From Solwaraspora sp. WMMA2065 (lineage in GTDB: Bacteria > Actinomycetota > Actinomycetes > Mycobacteriales > Micromonosporaceae): DNA of 64,000 bases. Shown here piece by piece: positions 8,029 through 17,668 of the stretch. Where the stretch lies: contig NZ_CP128361.1 in NCBI RefSeq assembly GCF_030345075.1, forward strand, positions 5,208,001-5,272,000, written 5' to 3'. The notes under the pieces were generated by a model. It worked only from the letters and a program-made list of their open reading frames with translations. It made no database searches and was not told the DNA's origin. Each line of letters opens with the position of its first letter. Positions within the stretch are counted from its first letter, which is position 1. The translations under genes and the position numbers were made by a program.

Positions 8029-10590
8029 CTACCGGCCGGGCAGGGTGATGGTCACCCGGGTGCCGGCACCGGAGAGGTCGAGCACCAGCCGGCGGGCCAT
8101 CCTGTTGATCAGATCGAGCCCGCGTCCCCGGTCGGACCCGTCGTGCGAGTGACCCCGCCAATGTCCCCGGTCGGTGACCTCGATCCGGACCTGCTGCCGG
8201 TCGAGCAGCATCACCTGCAGTGCGACCGGGCCGCCCGGACGCCCGTGGTAGGCGTGCTCCAACGAGTTGATCAAGGCTTCGTTGCAGGTGGCCAGCAGTG
8301 CGTCGGCCTGATCCGGAGTGAGGTCGTTGCCCGCGGACCAGTCCCGCAGTGCCCGGCGCGCGGCGGACAGGTCGGCGGGGGAGGTCAGGGTCAGCCGCAG
8401 CACCGGGGAGCCGTCCGTGCCGGTGGGCAGCCCGTCCAGATGTACGCAGGCCACCACCGTGTCGTCGGTGATCACCTGGCCGTCGGTCATCGCGTCCAAC
8501 AGCCGGTCGCACCAGACCTGTGGCTCGGTGCCGGACAACCCGGCGGCGGCCCGGCCGAGTCGGTCCAACCCGGCGTCGATCACCTGACCACGCCGCTCCA
8601 CCAGCCCGTCGGAGTACCAGACCAGCATCGCCGAGTCGGGCACCGCGATCTGGGCCTGGGTCCGGGGCTGCGCGGTCAGCCGCAGCGGCAGCGACCGGGC
8701 GTCGGTCAGGTAGCGGCTGTCCCCGCCGGCCACCAGCAGCGGCGGCAGATGACCGGCGCAGGCGTAGGTGAGCAGCCGGTCGGTGGGGCTGTACTCGGCG
8801 TACCCGACGGTGGCGAAGTCGGCCCCGTCGATCGTCTGGCAGGCGGTGTCCAGCGCCTCCAGCACCTCGACCGGCGACGCACCGGTCTGCGCCACCGAGC
8901 GCAGCGACTGCTGCAGCCGGCCCATGGTGATCGCCGACGACAACCCGTGGCCGACGACGTCTCCGACCGCGATACCCACCCGGTTGCCGGGCAGCTCGAA
9001 CACGTCGTACCAGTCGCCGCCCACGTCGCGGCCGTGCTCCGCCGGCCGGTAGCCCACGGCGGCCGTGACGCCCGGCAGGTCCGGCGAGATCTGCGGCAGC
9101 AACGCCCGTTGCAACTGGTGCGCGGCGGCGTGCTCGGACTCGTACATGGCTGCCCGGTCGACGGCCTGGCCAGCGAGTTCGGCGAGGGTACGGGCGATCG
9201 AAACCACCTCCGGGGTGATCGCGTCGTCCCGACGAAACGCGAACGCCAGCGCACCGAGGCACCGGTCGCCGACCTTGACCGGCACCGCCAGCAGACTGCG
9301 GGTGCCGGTGCGAGCGTGGGCGTCGGCGAGCGCGGGGTAACGAGCGTCCAGCGCCGCCCGGGTCGGCAGTTGGACCGGCCGGCCGGTCCGGACCACGTCG
9401 ACGACCGGCAACCGGTCCGACCCGTCGAGCGGGAACGTGGCGAAGCCTCCGGCGACCTGGTCCGCGAGGGCCGCCGTCGGCCAGCTTCGGACCGAGCCGC
9501 CGGCCAGATCGGTGAGCGCGACCGCGCCGTGGTCGGCGACCAGGCCGACGCCCCGGTCGACCAGCACCCGGATCACCTGGTCGGACGTCGCGGAGGTGGC
9601 CAGCCCGGCGGTGACGTCCTGCAGCGCCTGCAACCGGCGGCGGGCAGCCACCTCACGACGCGACTCGGCCTGCGCCCGGTCCCGTTGCGCCACCGCGATC
9701 GCCAGCGCCCAGGCGCCGAGCACCACCACCGCCAGGTAGATCTGCAGCGACGCCGCCTCCAGCCGGGGCTGCCCGGCCAGCACCGACCACGGCCCGTGCC
9801 CGGCGGCGCTGAGCAGATTCGCGGCGAACGCCATCACGAATCCGGCGGCCCCGACGGTCGCCACCCGGCCCAGGAAGCCGACCGCGAGCAGCACCGGCAC
9901 CGGCAGGTAGGACAGCGGCACCTCCCGGGGCCAGAAACCGATGACGGTCAACGCCCCGGTGCCGGCCAACGCCGTACCGCCCCGGACCAGCTGCCAGGGT
10001 CGGACCCGGCCGCGGATCGCGTCTAGGCCGACCAGGGCGGCGCCGAGGGTGAGCACCGCGAGCCCGTCGCCGGCCCAGAACCGGCCCAACGCCGGCCACC
10101 AGGCGCCACCGGTGCCGACCGCGCTGGTCGTGGCCCCGATCACCGCGCCGACCAACGGGCCGATGCCCACCGGGTAGAGCAGGAACGCCGCCGCGTCGCG
10201 GTACCGGGTCAGGTCGATCCGGCCCGGCCGCAGCCATCGCAGCCCGGCGGCACCGACCAGCGGTTCGGCGACGTTGGTGAGGGCGAAGCCGAGTGCGACC
10301 GGCGGGCCGATCCCCTGCCACAGGTCGATGCCGAACTCGGTGAGACCGACGGCACCGAGGATCCACGGCCAGTGTCGGCGGCGGGCCAGCACCAGCGCGC
10401 CGAGGGTCACCCCGGCCGGCGGAAAGAACACCGCGCCGACGGCCGAGGCGTGGAACAGCAGCCAGGCGCAGCCGGAGCCGAGTGCGTACGCGGCAGCGAC
10501 GCAGAGCGCGATCAGCGCCGACCGGCCCAGCCGCCCGGTCCGGTGTCGCCAGCGTGCCGGCTCGCCGGCGACCTGTGTCAAAGCTGTCAT
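8029..10590 (-). CDS. Membrane sensor PP2C-type (SpoIIE) phosphatase with MASE1-like, GAF and histidine-kinase-like ATPase domains
   Basis: An 853-residue protein. Residues about 20-300 form a multi-helix membrane sensor resembling MASE1 (FHASAVGAVFFPPAGVTLGALVLARR). About 320-470 is a GAF domain, about 490-700 a SpoIIE/PP2C phosphatase (AEHGRDVGGDWYDVFELPGNRVGIAVGDVVGHG with metal-binding Asp residues), and about 715-850 an RsbW-like ATPase (NEALINSLEHAYHGRPGG, DRGRGLDLINRMARRL). Such proteins sense a signal at the membrane and control anti-anti-sigma switches, combining a phosphatase with an anti-sigma-type kinase. No dedicated anti-sigma antagonist gene is adjacent. The signal is unknown. 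Confidence 0.88.
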   Translation of the reverse strand: MTALTQVAGEPARWRHRTGRLGRSALIALCVAAAYALGSGCAWLLFHASAVGAVFFPPAGVTLGALVLARRRHWPWILGAVGLTEFGIDLWQGIGPPVALGFALTNVAEPLVGAAGLRWLRPGRIDLTRYRDAAAFLLYPVGIGPLVGAVIGATTSAVGTGGAWWPALGRFWAGDGLAVLTLGAALVGLDAIRGRVRPWQLVRGGTALAGTGALTVIGFWPREVPLSYLPVPVLLAVGFLGRVATVGAAGFVMAFAANLLSAAGHGPWSVLAGQPRLEAASLQIYLAVVVLGAWALAIAVAQRDRAQAESRREVAARRRLQALQDVTAGLATSATSDQVIRVLVDRGVGLVADHGAVALTDLAGGSVRSWPTAALADQVAGGFATFPLDGSDRLPVVDVVRTGRPVQLPTRAALDARYPALADAHARTGTRSLLAVPVKVGDRCLGALAFAFRRDDAITPEVVSIARTLAELAGQAVDRAAMYESEHAAAHQLQRALLPQISPDLPGVTAAVGYRPAEHGRDVGGDWYDVFELPGNRVGIAVGDVVGHGLSSAITMGRLQQSLRSVAQTGASPVEVLEALDTACQTIDGADFATVGYAEYSPTDRLLTYACAGHLPPLLVAGGDSRYLTDARSLPLRLTAQPRTQAQIAVPDSAMLVWYSDGLVERRGQVIDAGLDRLGRAAAGLSGTEPQVWCDRLLDAMTDGQVITDDTVVACVHLDGLPTGTDGSPVLRLTLTSPADLSAARRALRDWSAGNDLTPDQADALLATCNEALINSLEHAYHGRPGGPVALQVMLLDRQQVRIEVTDRGHWRGHSHDGSDRGRGLDLINRMARRLVLDLSGAGTRVTITLPGR

Positions 10591-10665
10591 CCTCCCCGGC
10601 CACGCACCAGGAGGACTACCTGGTTGCGCATCAGACGATAATGACAGCGTCGGGTGCCGTACGGC

Positions 10666-11976
10666 TCACAGGTGCCGTCGGCGCCAGTTGGTCTCCTCGC
10701 TCTCCAACGCCTGCTGTTGAGCGAGCTGGCTGCCGCGTAGCGACCGGCGATGGCTGCCGCCGCGTAGGTTGTCCACCGCGGCCGCGGCGACGGCGATCAG
10801 GCTGAGCAGGGCGAGCGCGGCGAGCGGCGGCATGAACGGGGCCATCGGCAGCAGCGCGGTGATGACCAGGACGGGCAACGCGCCGAGCGGATCCACGGAT
10901 CGGACCGTCCGCGCCTGGAATGCGAGCAGGGCCAGCAGGTAGAGCACGACGCCGCCGTACAGCACCCACAGGTGGACCGGATCGAGCACCGCCCTTTCCT
11001 GGTCGCCGGTGTCACTGGCCAGGTAGGCGAGGACCTGTTTGGCGCCCAGGGACAGCAGAATGATCCCGAGGACCATCGGGAAGTGCAGCAGGGTGTACGC
11101 GTCGCGGGCCAGTCGGAGCCGGGCGGTGCCCTGGGTGCGGTGCAGCACATGTTCGGCCGCGATCGAGCGGGAGTCGAAGTACCACCACCAGAGGGCGCAG
11201 ATCAGCGCGATGCCGAGCACCACGCCTGCGACCAGGGGCAACGTCAACGGTGTTCCTGCCAGAAGTTCGGCGCCGATGCCGATCGAGATGACCGACTCGC
11301 CGAGAGCGATCAGCACGATTTGGGCGTGTCGTTCCGCCCAATGCCCGGCCGAGACGACGGCGAGGGCCTTGGTCCGGATCACCACCGCGTAGGCGATGGC
11401 GACGGCAAGTCCCCACAACGCGACAAAGGCAGCTATCCGGGCATTGCCGGTGAACTGTCGCGGCAGGAGCGCGGCCACCACCAGCAACCCGCAACTGAGG
11501 AGCAGCGCCGGTGCGCTTCGCCACCACATCTCACGCAACGAAGGGTGGTTTCGCGCGGCATGCCGCAGCGCCACCATCTCCAACGCCCAGATGATGAAAT
11601 AGCAGGCCGGGAACACGAGTTGCCCGGGGATCGAGAGCGGCGCGGACGACGACGGCACCGCGACGTCGTCCTCGGTGCCGGGCAAGGTCGCGACGGAGAC
11701 GAAGACCGCCGCCATGATCGCGAAACCGATGATCGGCATGATGCCCTGGTCGGCCCGCAGGTTGTTGCCGAGTACGGCGAACCGCGACCAGGCCAGCCAG
11801 AGCGCGGCGAGCAGCAGGATGACGCCCAACAGGATCAGGGCGTCGAGGTCCTCGACGGCCAGCGTGTTCAGGTGGATGAAGGCGAAGACGAAGACCAGGT
11901 CGAAGAAGAGCTCCAACCGGGTCACCTTGGCACCGGGCGCCGCCGGCTGGACCCGGGACCGCCCTGCGTCACTCAC
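10666..11976 (-). CDS. Low-temperature-requirement A (LtrA) family membrane protein
   Basis: A 436-residue, strongly hydrophobic protein with about 12 predicted helices. The N-terminal VTRLELFFDLVFVFAFIHL is the LtrA-family signature, and HAQIVLIALGESVISIGIGAEL is the conserved central segment of the family. The function of LtrA proteins is poorly known; the name comes from a cold-sensitive Listeria mutant. The gene stands alone, 76 bp downstream of the phosphatase gene's 5' end region. A polar C-terminal tail (NLRGGSHRRSLRGSQLAQQQ) probably lies in the cytoplasm. Confidence 0.85.
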   Translation of the reverse strand: MSDAGRSRVQPAAPGAKVTRLELFFDLVFVFAFIHLNTLAVEDLDALILLGVILLLAALWLAWSRFAVLGNNLRADQGIMPIIGFAIMAAVFVSVATLPGTEDDVAVPSSSAPLSIPGQLVFPACYFIIWALEMVALRHAARNHPSLREMWWRSAPALLLSCGLLVVAALLPRQFTGNARIAAFVALWGLAVAIAYAVVIRTKALAVVSAGHWAERHAQIVLIALGESVISIGIGAELLAGTPLTLPLVAGVVLGIALICALWWWYFDSRSIAAEHVLHRTQGTARLRLARDAYTLLHFPMVLGIILLSLGAKQVLAYLASDTGDQERAVLDPVHLWVLYGGVVLYLLALLAFQARTVRSVDPLGALPVLVITALLPMAPFMPPLAALALLSLIAVAAAAVDNLRGGSHRRSLRGSQLAQQQALESEETNWRRRHL

Positions 11977-12035
11977 CCCACCATGATGCGGAGCTGACCG
12001 AATCTCATGGCATCTTTCGACCTATTTCATGACGA

Positions 12036-12227
12036 TCATCGTTCACCTTTCGGGCCGAGACCCCGTTCGGTGCGCAGCACGCCCTGGCGGTCGGCCTGCT
12101 CCTGCAGGATCTCGTTGGCGAGCTCGTCGGCACCCGCGTCGTTGGCCGTACCCGAGTTCTCGAGATCCTTACGCAGCCGGGCGCGCTGGTTGTCGTATCC
12201 CTTGCTGCCTGGTCGTTTCCCGGACAT
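12036..12227 (-). CDS. Small charged protein of unknown function
   Basis: A 63-residue protein from ATG 12227, preceded by a GAGGAGG-like ribosome binding site (seen as cctcctc at 12231-12237). The sequence is hydrophilic, with alternating charged residues (MSGKRPGSKGYDNQRARLRK, then helices rich in Glu and Asp). I recall similar short proteins in other actinobacteria but cannot name a family. It lies between ltrA and a truncated gene on the same strand. No metal-binding, membrane or signal features are visible. Confidence 0.6.
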   Translation of the reverse strand: MSGKRPGSKGYDNQRARLRKDLENSGTANDAGADELANEILQEQADRQGVLRTERGLGPKGER

Positions 12228-12348
12228 CGTGCCTCCTCGTGGTGACCTGTCCGATTCGTGTGACCGGTCGACTCGTGTGACGGTCCGACCGGGCGGGTAC
12301 CCGGGATCGCCACGGCTATCCGTCGGCCGGCCCCGGGTACCCGACCCG

Positions 12349-12960
12349 TCACGGCTCCGGGAACTCGACCAGGTAGACCGGCGCGCCGGCCCGGGTCGTG
12401 TCGGCCGCCTCACCGACCCCGTTGACCACGTGGTCGATGGCGCCCGCGCTCAGGTTTACGGTCATGATGTGCCGCAGCCGTACGCCCGGACGGTGCGGCA
12501 CCTCGAAGCCGTTGCGGGTGCGGATCGACGGGTCGTTCTGGTTGAACACGTACACCCCGCCGCCGTACAGCTGGTGGTGCCGCACGTGGTCGGCGACCTT
12601 GTAGCCGGCCCAGCCGGGGGTGTCGCCGTTCATCCAGTCGGCCTGGGTGGGCGGGTCGTACGGCAGCTCGTTCTGGTACAGGACCGTGGTGCCGTGGTCG
12701 CCGTTCCAGACCGTGTTGTACCGCTGGAAGTGCTCGACGAACAGTCCGGTCGCGGTCACGTGGTCGCCGTTGACCACGACGCCGTACCGTCCGGTGTTGG
12801 TGTGCCAGCGGTCGGTGTCGCCGTTGACGCCCTCGGTGAACCCTTCGACTCCGTGATCGGCCCGCCACACCCAGGTGTGGTCGATCAGCACGTGGTCGCT
12901 GTTGATCTGCAACGCGGTGTCGGTCCGGCCGATGTGCGGGCCGCCGAGCGTGAGAGCGCT
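12349..12960 (-). pseudogene. C-terminal remnant of a large secreted right-handed beta-helix / GH-like protein
   Basis: About 204 residues from LTLGGPHIGRTDTALQINSD to a stop at 12349 match, from memory, the conserved C-terminal part of long secreted actinobacterial proteins often annotated as 'coagulation factor 5/8 type' or adenylyl-cyclase-like. Recognisable motifs are HTWVWRADHGVEGF, NTNTGRYGVVVNGD and NELPYDPPTQADWM. Upstream of about 12960 the frame continues for some 70 codons but with no homology, signal peptide or fitting start. The rest of the gene is missing, so I call it a 5'-deleted pseudogene. Confidence 0.65.
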
Positions 12961-13156
12961 CTCTCGGTGTCGCCCGCCGGCACCTACCGGTGCCGTCGGG
13001 GAATCATCTGTTTCTACCCGCTGGATCGGTCTTTGGCTATGGGGTGCTGGCCGGTCGCCGGCCGACGACGGTGCCGGATCCGGCGAAATACGCATTCCCG
13101 GTAGGGGTAGGCTCAGCGGTCGAGTCGGATCGCAACGAGTCGCGAGGGAGAGACAG

Positions 13157-13366
13157 ATGGCGGTCAGCACCTACACCGTGCAGGGGATGACCTGCAGCCA
13201 CTGCGTCGGTTCGGTGTCCACCGAGATCGGCGGGATCGCCGGGGTCACCGAGGTGGACGTCGACCTGGCCACCGGCAGGGTCACCGTCACCAGCGAACAG
13301 CCGGTCAGCGACCAGGCGGTGGCCGCCGCCGTCGAGGAGGCCGGCTACGAGCTGGTCACCGGCTGA
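13157..13366 (+). CDS. copZ: Copper chaperone CopZ-like (HMA domain)
   Basis: A 69-residue single HMA domain with the metal-binding loop GMTCSHC (residues about 10-16) and the ferredoxin-like beta-alpha-beta pattern ([21 protein letters not shown]). It binds Cu(I) and passes it to the P-type ATPase encoded by the convergent neighbour. The last 11 bp overlap the 3' end of copA on the other strand. The ATG at 13157 has an AGGGAGAGAC-type ribosome binding site. Confidence 0.9.
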   Translation: MAVSTYTVQGMTCSHCVGSVSTEIGGIAGVTEVDVDLATGRVTVTSEQPVSDQAVAAAVEEAGYELVTG

Positions 13367-15656
13367 GCACCACCGGCCGGAACCGGCGCAGCCGCAGACT
13401 GTTGGCGACCACGAACGCCGAGGACATCGCCATCGCCGCACCCGCGATCATCGGGTTGAGCAGGCCCGCCGCCGCCAACGGCAGCGCCGCGACGTTGTAG
13501 GCGAACGCCCAGAACAGGTTGCCCTGGATCGTCCGCAGGGTGCGGCGGGACAGCCGGACGGCGTCCACGGCGGCGGTCAGGTCGCCCCTTACCAGGGTGA
13601 GATCGGCGGCCTCAATGGCGGCGTCGGTGCCGGTCCCCATCGCCAGGCCGAGATCGGCCTGGGCCAGGGCGGCGGCGTCGTTCACCCCGTCACCGACCAT
13701 CGCGACCACCCGACCATCGGCCTGCAACCGCTTGACCGCGTCCACCTTGTCGGCGGGCAACACCCCGGCGATCACCTCGTCGACCCCGACCTCGGCGGCG
13801 ACCGCCCGGGCGACGGTGGCGTTGTCCCCGGTGAGCAGGACCGGGGTCAGACCGAGCCGCCGCAGCGCGTCGATCGCCGGCCGGCTGGTCGGCTTGACCC
13901 GGTCAGCGACGGCCAGCACGCCCCGGGCCCGACCGTCCCAGCCGACCATGACCGCGGTCCGGCCGGCGGCCTCGGCGGCGGTCAATCTGCCGGCCAGCGC
14001 CGCGTCCACGGTCAGGCCCTCGTCAGTCAGCAGCGCCGGCCGACCGACCAGCACGGTACGCCCGCCGACGGTGCCGCGTACACCCAGTCCGTGCCGGCCG
14101 GCGAAGTCGGTCACCGCCGGCAGCGGCCCGACCCGCTCGGTGGCGGCCCCGGCGATCGCCCGGCCGATCGGGTGCTCCGACCCGGCCTCGACCGCGCCGG
14201 CAAGCCGGAGCAGTTCGTCGGGATCCGGGTCGGCGCCGTCGACCAGCACGTCGACCAGCGTCATGGTGCCGGTGGTGACCGTGCCGGTCTTGTCCAGTAG
14301 CACGGTGTCCACCCGACGGGTGGACTCCAGCACCTCCGGGCCTCTGATCAGCACGCCGAGCTGGGCGCCGCGTCCGGTGCCGACCAGCAGCGCCGTCGGG
14401 GTGGCCAGGCCGAGCGCGCACGGGCAGGCGATGATCAGTACGGCGACCGCTGCGGTGAACGCCACCGCGACGCCCGTCCCGGTGGCGAGCCAGTAGCCGA
14501 GGGTGCCGACGGCGAGCGCGATGACGATCGGCACGAAGACACCGGAGATCCGGTCGGCCAGCCGCTGCGCCGCTGCCTTTCCGGTCTGCGCCTGCTCCAC
14601 CAGCCGGACCATCTGGGCGAGCTGAGTTTCGGCACCGACCCGGGTGGCCGTCACCATCAGCCGGCCACCGGCATTGACGGTGGCGCCGACCACCGGGTCG
14701 CCGGGAGCGACCTCGATCGGCACGGACTCACCGGTGACCATGCTGGCGTCGACCGCCGAGGACCCCTCGGTCACCACGCCGTCGGTGGCGATCTTCTCGC
14801 CGGGCCGGACGACGAACCGGTCACCCACCGCGAGCTGATCGACCGGAATCCGGGTCTCCGCGCCGTCGCGCAGCACGGCGACATCCCGCGCGCCCAGCTC
14901 GAGCAGGGCCCGCAGCGCCGCACCGGCGCGGCGCTTGGCGCGGCTTTCGAAGTATCGGCCGAGCAGGATGAACACGGTCACCCCGGCGGCGACCTCCAGG
15001 TAGATGTTGGCGGCGGCTGTGCCGTGACCGATGGACAGGCTGAACGGGTGGGTCACGCCGAGGGTGCCGGCGGTGCCGAAGAACAGCGCCCACAGCGACC
15101 AGCCGAGGGCGGCGAGGGTCCCCATCGAGACCAGGGTGTCCATGGTCGCCGCGCCGTGCCGCAGATTCGTCCACGCGGCGCGGTGCAACGGCAAGCCGCC
15201 GTAGAGCACCACCGGGACGGCCAGCACCAGACTGACCCACTGCCAGTAGGTGAACTGCCAGGCGGGCACCATCGCCAGGACGACCACCGGCACGCTGAGC
15301 ACCAGCGCGACCCGGAGCCGGGTACGCAGCGAGCGGAGGTCGTCGGAGACGGCCGGCCGCTCGTCGCCCGCCGAACCGTCGGAAAGCGCTGCGCCGCGGG
15401 CATCCTGCGGCGGAGCGGGCAGCTGGGCGGTGTAGCCGGTACGGCGTACGACGTCGATCAGCTCGTCGGCGGTCACGGCCGGATCCTCGACGGTGACGCT
15501 GGCCTTCTCGGTGGCGAAGTTCACCGTCGCGGTCACCCCGTCGATCCGGTTGAGCTTCTTCTCGATCCGAGCCGCGCAGGACGAGCAGGTCATCCCACCG
15601 ATGCTCAACTCGATCCGGGTCGCCGTCTTGGGCCGGCCCGGTGCGGTGCTGCTCAT
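13356..15656 (-). CDS. copA: Copper-exporting P1B-type ATPase
   Basis: A 766-residue protein. An N-terminal HMA domain ([15 protein letters not shown]) is followed by membrane helices, the actuator motif (TGES), the CPC transport motif ([24 protein letters not shown]), the phosphorylation site DKTGT, HP motif (SEHPIGRA) and [10 protein letters not shown] hinge. These define a Cu(I)-translocating P1B-1 ATPase that expels copper from the cytoplasm. The start chosen is the ATG that begins the HMA-containing protein after a GAGGAGG site; an upstream in-frame start would add 13 residues. A CsoR-type operator lies 39 bp upstream. Confidence 0.95.
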   Translation of the reverse strand: MSSTAPGRPKTATRIELSIGGMTCSSCAARIEKKLNRIDGVTATVNFATEKASVTVEDPAVTADELIDVVRRTGYTAQLPAPPQDARGAALSDGSAGDERPAVSDDLRSLRTRLRVALVLSVPVVVLAMVPAWQFTYWQWVSLVLAVPVVLYGGLPLHRAAWTNLRHGAATMDTLVSMGTLAALGWSLWALFFGTAGTLGVTHPFSLSIGHGTAAANIYLEVAAGVTVFILLGRYFESRAKRRAGAALRALLELGARDVAVLRDGAETRIPVDQLAVGDRFVVRPGEKIATDGVVTEGSSAVDASMVTGESVPIEVAPGDPVVGATVNAGGRLMVTATRVGAETQLAQMVRLVEQAQTGKAAAQRLADRISGVFVPIVIALAVGTLGYWLATGTGVAVAFTAAVAVLIIACPCALGLATPTALLVGTGRGAQLGVLIRGPEVLESTRRVDTVLLDKTGTVTTGTMTLVDVLVDGADPDPDELLRLAGAVEAGSEHPIGRAIAGAATERVGPLPAVTDFAGRHGLGVRGTVGGRTVLVGRPALLTDEGLTVDAALAGRLTAAEAAGRTAVMVGWDGRARGVLAVADRVKPTSRPAIDALRRLGLTPVLLTGDNATVARAVAAEVGVDEVIAGVLPADKVDAVKRLQADGRVVAMVGDGVNDAAALAQADLGLAMGTGTDAAIEAADLTLVRGDLTAAVDAVRLSRRTLRTIQGNLFWAFAYNVAALPLAAAGLLNPMIAGAAMAMSSAFVVANSLRLRRFRPVVLSR

Positions 15657-15694
15657 GCCGTCCTCCTCGCCTGCGGTGATGGCGGGACCCACCA

Positions 15695-15709
15695 TACCCC
15701 TAGGGGGTA
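15695..15709. promoter_or_regulatory. CsoR-type operator upstream of copA
   Basis: The sequence TACCCCTAGGGGGTA is a near-palindrome matching the G/C-tract operators with flanking TA steps recognised by copper-sensing CsoR repressors. It sits between copA and csoR, in the copA promoter region. Repression in low copper and release on Cu(I) binding is the known mechanism for the family. Confidence 0.75.
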
Positions 15710-15743
15710 GATCGTCACGGGTCGGGCAGTGGGTGTGACAAGG

Positions 15744-16037
15744 TCAGCCGCGCTTCATCAGCCGACCGACCGCCGCCATCATCTCGGCGGCCATCTCGTC
15801 CGCGCGGCCCTCGGCGGAACCCTCCTGCATGCAGTGCCGGGCGTGTCCGTCCAACAGGCCGAGAGCGACCTTGTCCAGAGCCGCCTGGATGGCGGAGATC
15901 TGGGTCAGCACGTCGATGCAGTACCGGTCGTCGTCGACCATCCGCTCGATCCCGCGGACCTGCCCCTCGATGCGGCGCAGCCGGGCCTGGAGCTGGTCCT
16001 TGGACGCGGTGTAGCCGCGGGTGGTCTGGCTGGTCAT
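15744..16037 (-). CDS. csoR: Copper-sensing transcriptional repressor CsoR
   Basis: A 97-residue all-helical protein. The W-x-Y-z copper fingerprint is present: Cys in RYCIDVL, His and Cys in GHARHC. It also has the conserved LRRIEGQVRGIERMV helix. CsoR tetramers bind G/C-tract operators and release DNA upon Cu(I) binding. Operators of this type flank the gene on both sides, so it probably controls copA, itself and perhaps the divergent redoxin gene. Confidence 0.93.
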   Translation of the reverse strand: MTSQTTRGYTASKDQLQARLRRIEGQVRGIERMVDDDRYCIDVLTQISAIQAALDKVALGLLDGHARHCMQEGSAEGRADEMAAEMMAAVGRLMKRG

Positions 16038-16051
16038 CCTCGTAGGCTAGC

Positions 16052-16067
16052 AACCCCCAGGGGGTAT
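16052..16067. promoter_or_regulatory. CsoR-type operator upstream of csoR
   Basis: The sequence AACCCCCAGGGGGTAT resembles the operator upstream of copA and lies in the divergent region between csoR (-) and the redoxin lipoprotein gene (+). It could provide autoregulation and copper control of the divergent gene. Confidence 0.7.
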
Positions 16068-16144
16068 ATGCGAGGAAACCGCCGTCGGGCAGGTACGGTT
16101 GCCGGACATCGTCGGACGTCGGATACCGGGACGGAGCAGACATC

Positions 16145-16750
16145 ATGCGGGTGCGGTCGATGATCATCAGCCTTGTCGTCGCCGGCTCGGTGGCGTTGGC
16201 CGGCTGCGGCACTTCGGCTGACGGTGACGGCACGCCACCCCCGTCCGGCGGGGACACAACCGGTGCCGGCACGCCAGCCGGGGACACCGACCCCGAAACC
16301 GGTGCAGACACCGACAATGGTGCCGGCACCGACGGTGGCGGTGTCAGCGCCAGCTATGCCTTCACCGCAGACACCCTGGCCGGCGACACTTTCGACGGGC
16401 GCAGCCTGGCCGGCAAACCGGCGGTGCTGTGGTTCTGGGCACCGTGGTGTCCCACCTGCCTCGGCCAGGCCGCCCGGGTCAACTCACTGGCCGCCGACTA
16501 CGCCGACACCGCCGGTGTGGTCGGCGTGGCCGGGCTCGACGGGGTGCCGGCCATGCACGAGTTCGTCGAGCTGGCCGAGCTGTCCGGCTTTCCGCAACTG
16601 GCCGACGAGCAGGGCGCGGTGTGGCGGCACTTCGAGATCACCGCGCAGAGCACCTTCGTCGTCCTCGACGTCGATGGCGAAGTCGTCGACAAGGGACATG
16701 TCGACGTCGACTCGCTGCCCGGCATGCTCGACCGGCTGATCGCCGGCTAG
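16145..16750 (+). CDS. Thioredoxin-fold lipoprotein (TlpA/redoxin type)
   Basis: A 201-residue protein with a lipobox (VALAGC, Cys about residue 21), a Thr/Gly/Asp-rich linker (about 22-68), and a thioredoxin-like domain with the redox motif WAPWCPTC. It would be anchored outside the membrane and exchange disulfides. The adjacent ccdA-like gene, 22 bp downstream, probably supplies electrons across the membrane. The placement beside copA/csoR suggests a role in copper or cytochrome thiol handling. Confidence 0.85.
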   Translation: MRVRSMIISLVVAGSVALAGCGTSADGDGTPPPSGGDTTGAGTPAGDTDPETGADTDNGAGTDGGGVSASYAFTADTLAGDTFDGRSLAGKPAVLWFWAPWCPTCLGQAARVNSLAADYADTAGVVGVAGLDGVPAMHEFVELAELSGFPQLADEQGAVWRHFEITAQSTFVVLDVDGEVVDKGHVDVDSLPGMLDRLIAG

Positions 16751-16772
16751 CCGACCTCCGCCACCCGATCCG

Positions 16773-17633
16773 ATGACCGACGCACCGCTCGCGCTCGCCC
16801 TGGCGGCAGGCACCCTCGCCGCCGTCAACCCGTGTGGGTTCGCGCTGCTGCCCGCGTACCTGTCCTTCCTGGTGAGTGGCGACGCCGCGGCCGGCACCGG
16901 TCGGAGTGCCGCCGTCGGTCGGGCACTGACCACGACGGCCGCGATGACCGCCGGATTCGTCGTCGTCTTCGGGGTGTTCGGCCTGGTCGTGGCCCCGGCA
17001 GCCGGGGCAGTGCAGCGCCACCTGCCGTGGCTGACCATCGGCATCGGGCTGCTGCTCATCGGGCTCGGCGGGGTGCTGCTCGCCGGCCGGCAGCTGCCCG
17101 GCATCGGCATGGTGCCGTCCCGCGCCCCGGCCACCAGTCGGTCCGTACTGTCCATGGTGGTTTTCGGGATGGCCTACGCCGCCGCGTCGCTGTCCTGCAC
17201 GATCGCTCCGTTCCTGGCGATCGTGGCGGCCAGCTTCCGCGCCGGCTCGGTCGCGTCCGGGGTGGCCCTGTTCGTGGCGTACGCCGCCGGGATGGGGCTG
17301 ACCGTCGCGGTCGCAGCCGTCACCGTCGCGCTGGCCCGCGACGGGCTGCTGCGCCGGGTCCGCCGCGCGGCCCCGCTGCTGTCCCGCGTCGGCGGCGCGT
17401 TGCTGGTGGCTGCCGGCGGCTACGTCGCCTGGTACGGCTGGTACGAGATCCGGCTGCTGCGCGGCGGGTCGGGCGGGGACCCGCTGATCGACGGCGCCGG
17501 CATGGTCCAGCGGTGGCTGGCCGCCACGCTCGATCAGGCCGGGGCGGCCGTCCTGGCCACGGTCCTGGTCGTGCTACTGGCCGGTGCCGGCCTGCTCAGG
17601 CTGGCCCGGTCCCGTCATCGGGGCCGCAGGTAG
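16773..17633 (+). CDS. ccdA: Cytochrome c biogenesis / thiol-disulfide transporter CcdA (DsbD-like membrane domain)
   Basis: A 286-residue membrane protein with an NPCGFALLPAYL motif near the start and a second conserved Cys in AAASLSCTIAPFLAIV, the pair that shuttles electrons through the membrane in CcdA/DsbD proteins. About seven helices are seen. It follows the redoxin lipoprotein gene in a presumed operon and would reduce its WCPTC motif. Length is close to the CcdA norm, plus a short C-terminal extension. Confidence 0.88.
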   Translation: MTDAPLALALAAGTLAAVNPCGFALLPAYLSFLVSGDAAAGTGRSAAVGRALTTTAAMTAGFVVVFGVFGLVVAPAAGAVQRHLPWLTIGIGLLLIGLGGVLLAGRQLPGIGMVPSRAPATSRSVLSMVVFGMAYAAASLSCTIAPFLAIVAASFRAGSVASGVALFVAYAAGMGLTVAVAAVTVALARDGLLRRVRRAAPLLSRVGGALLVAAGGYVAWYGWYEIRLLRGGSGGDPLIDGAGMVQRWLAATLDQAGAAVLATVLVVLLAGAGLLRLARSRHRGRR

Positions 17634-17668
17634 CCCTCCGTCGGAGTTTCGACACATACGGGTCGGAG

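Noticed and set aside
8143-10026. A 627-residue plus-strand frame
   Set aside because: Antisense to the SpoIIE phosphatase, whose domains are all present.
12952-12963. GAGAGCGCTCTC palindrome as a LacI-type operator
   Set aside because: A 12-bp palindrome is expected several times by chance in 64 kb and no intact target gene is adjacent.
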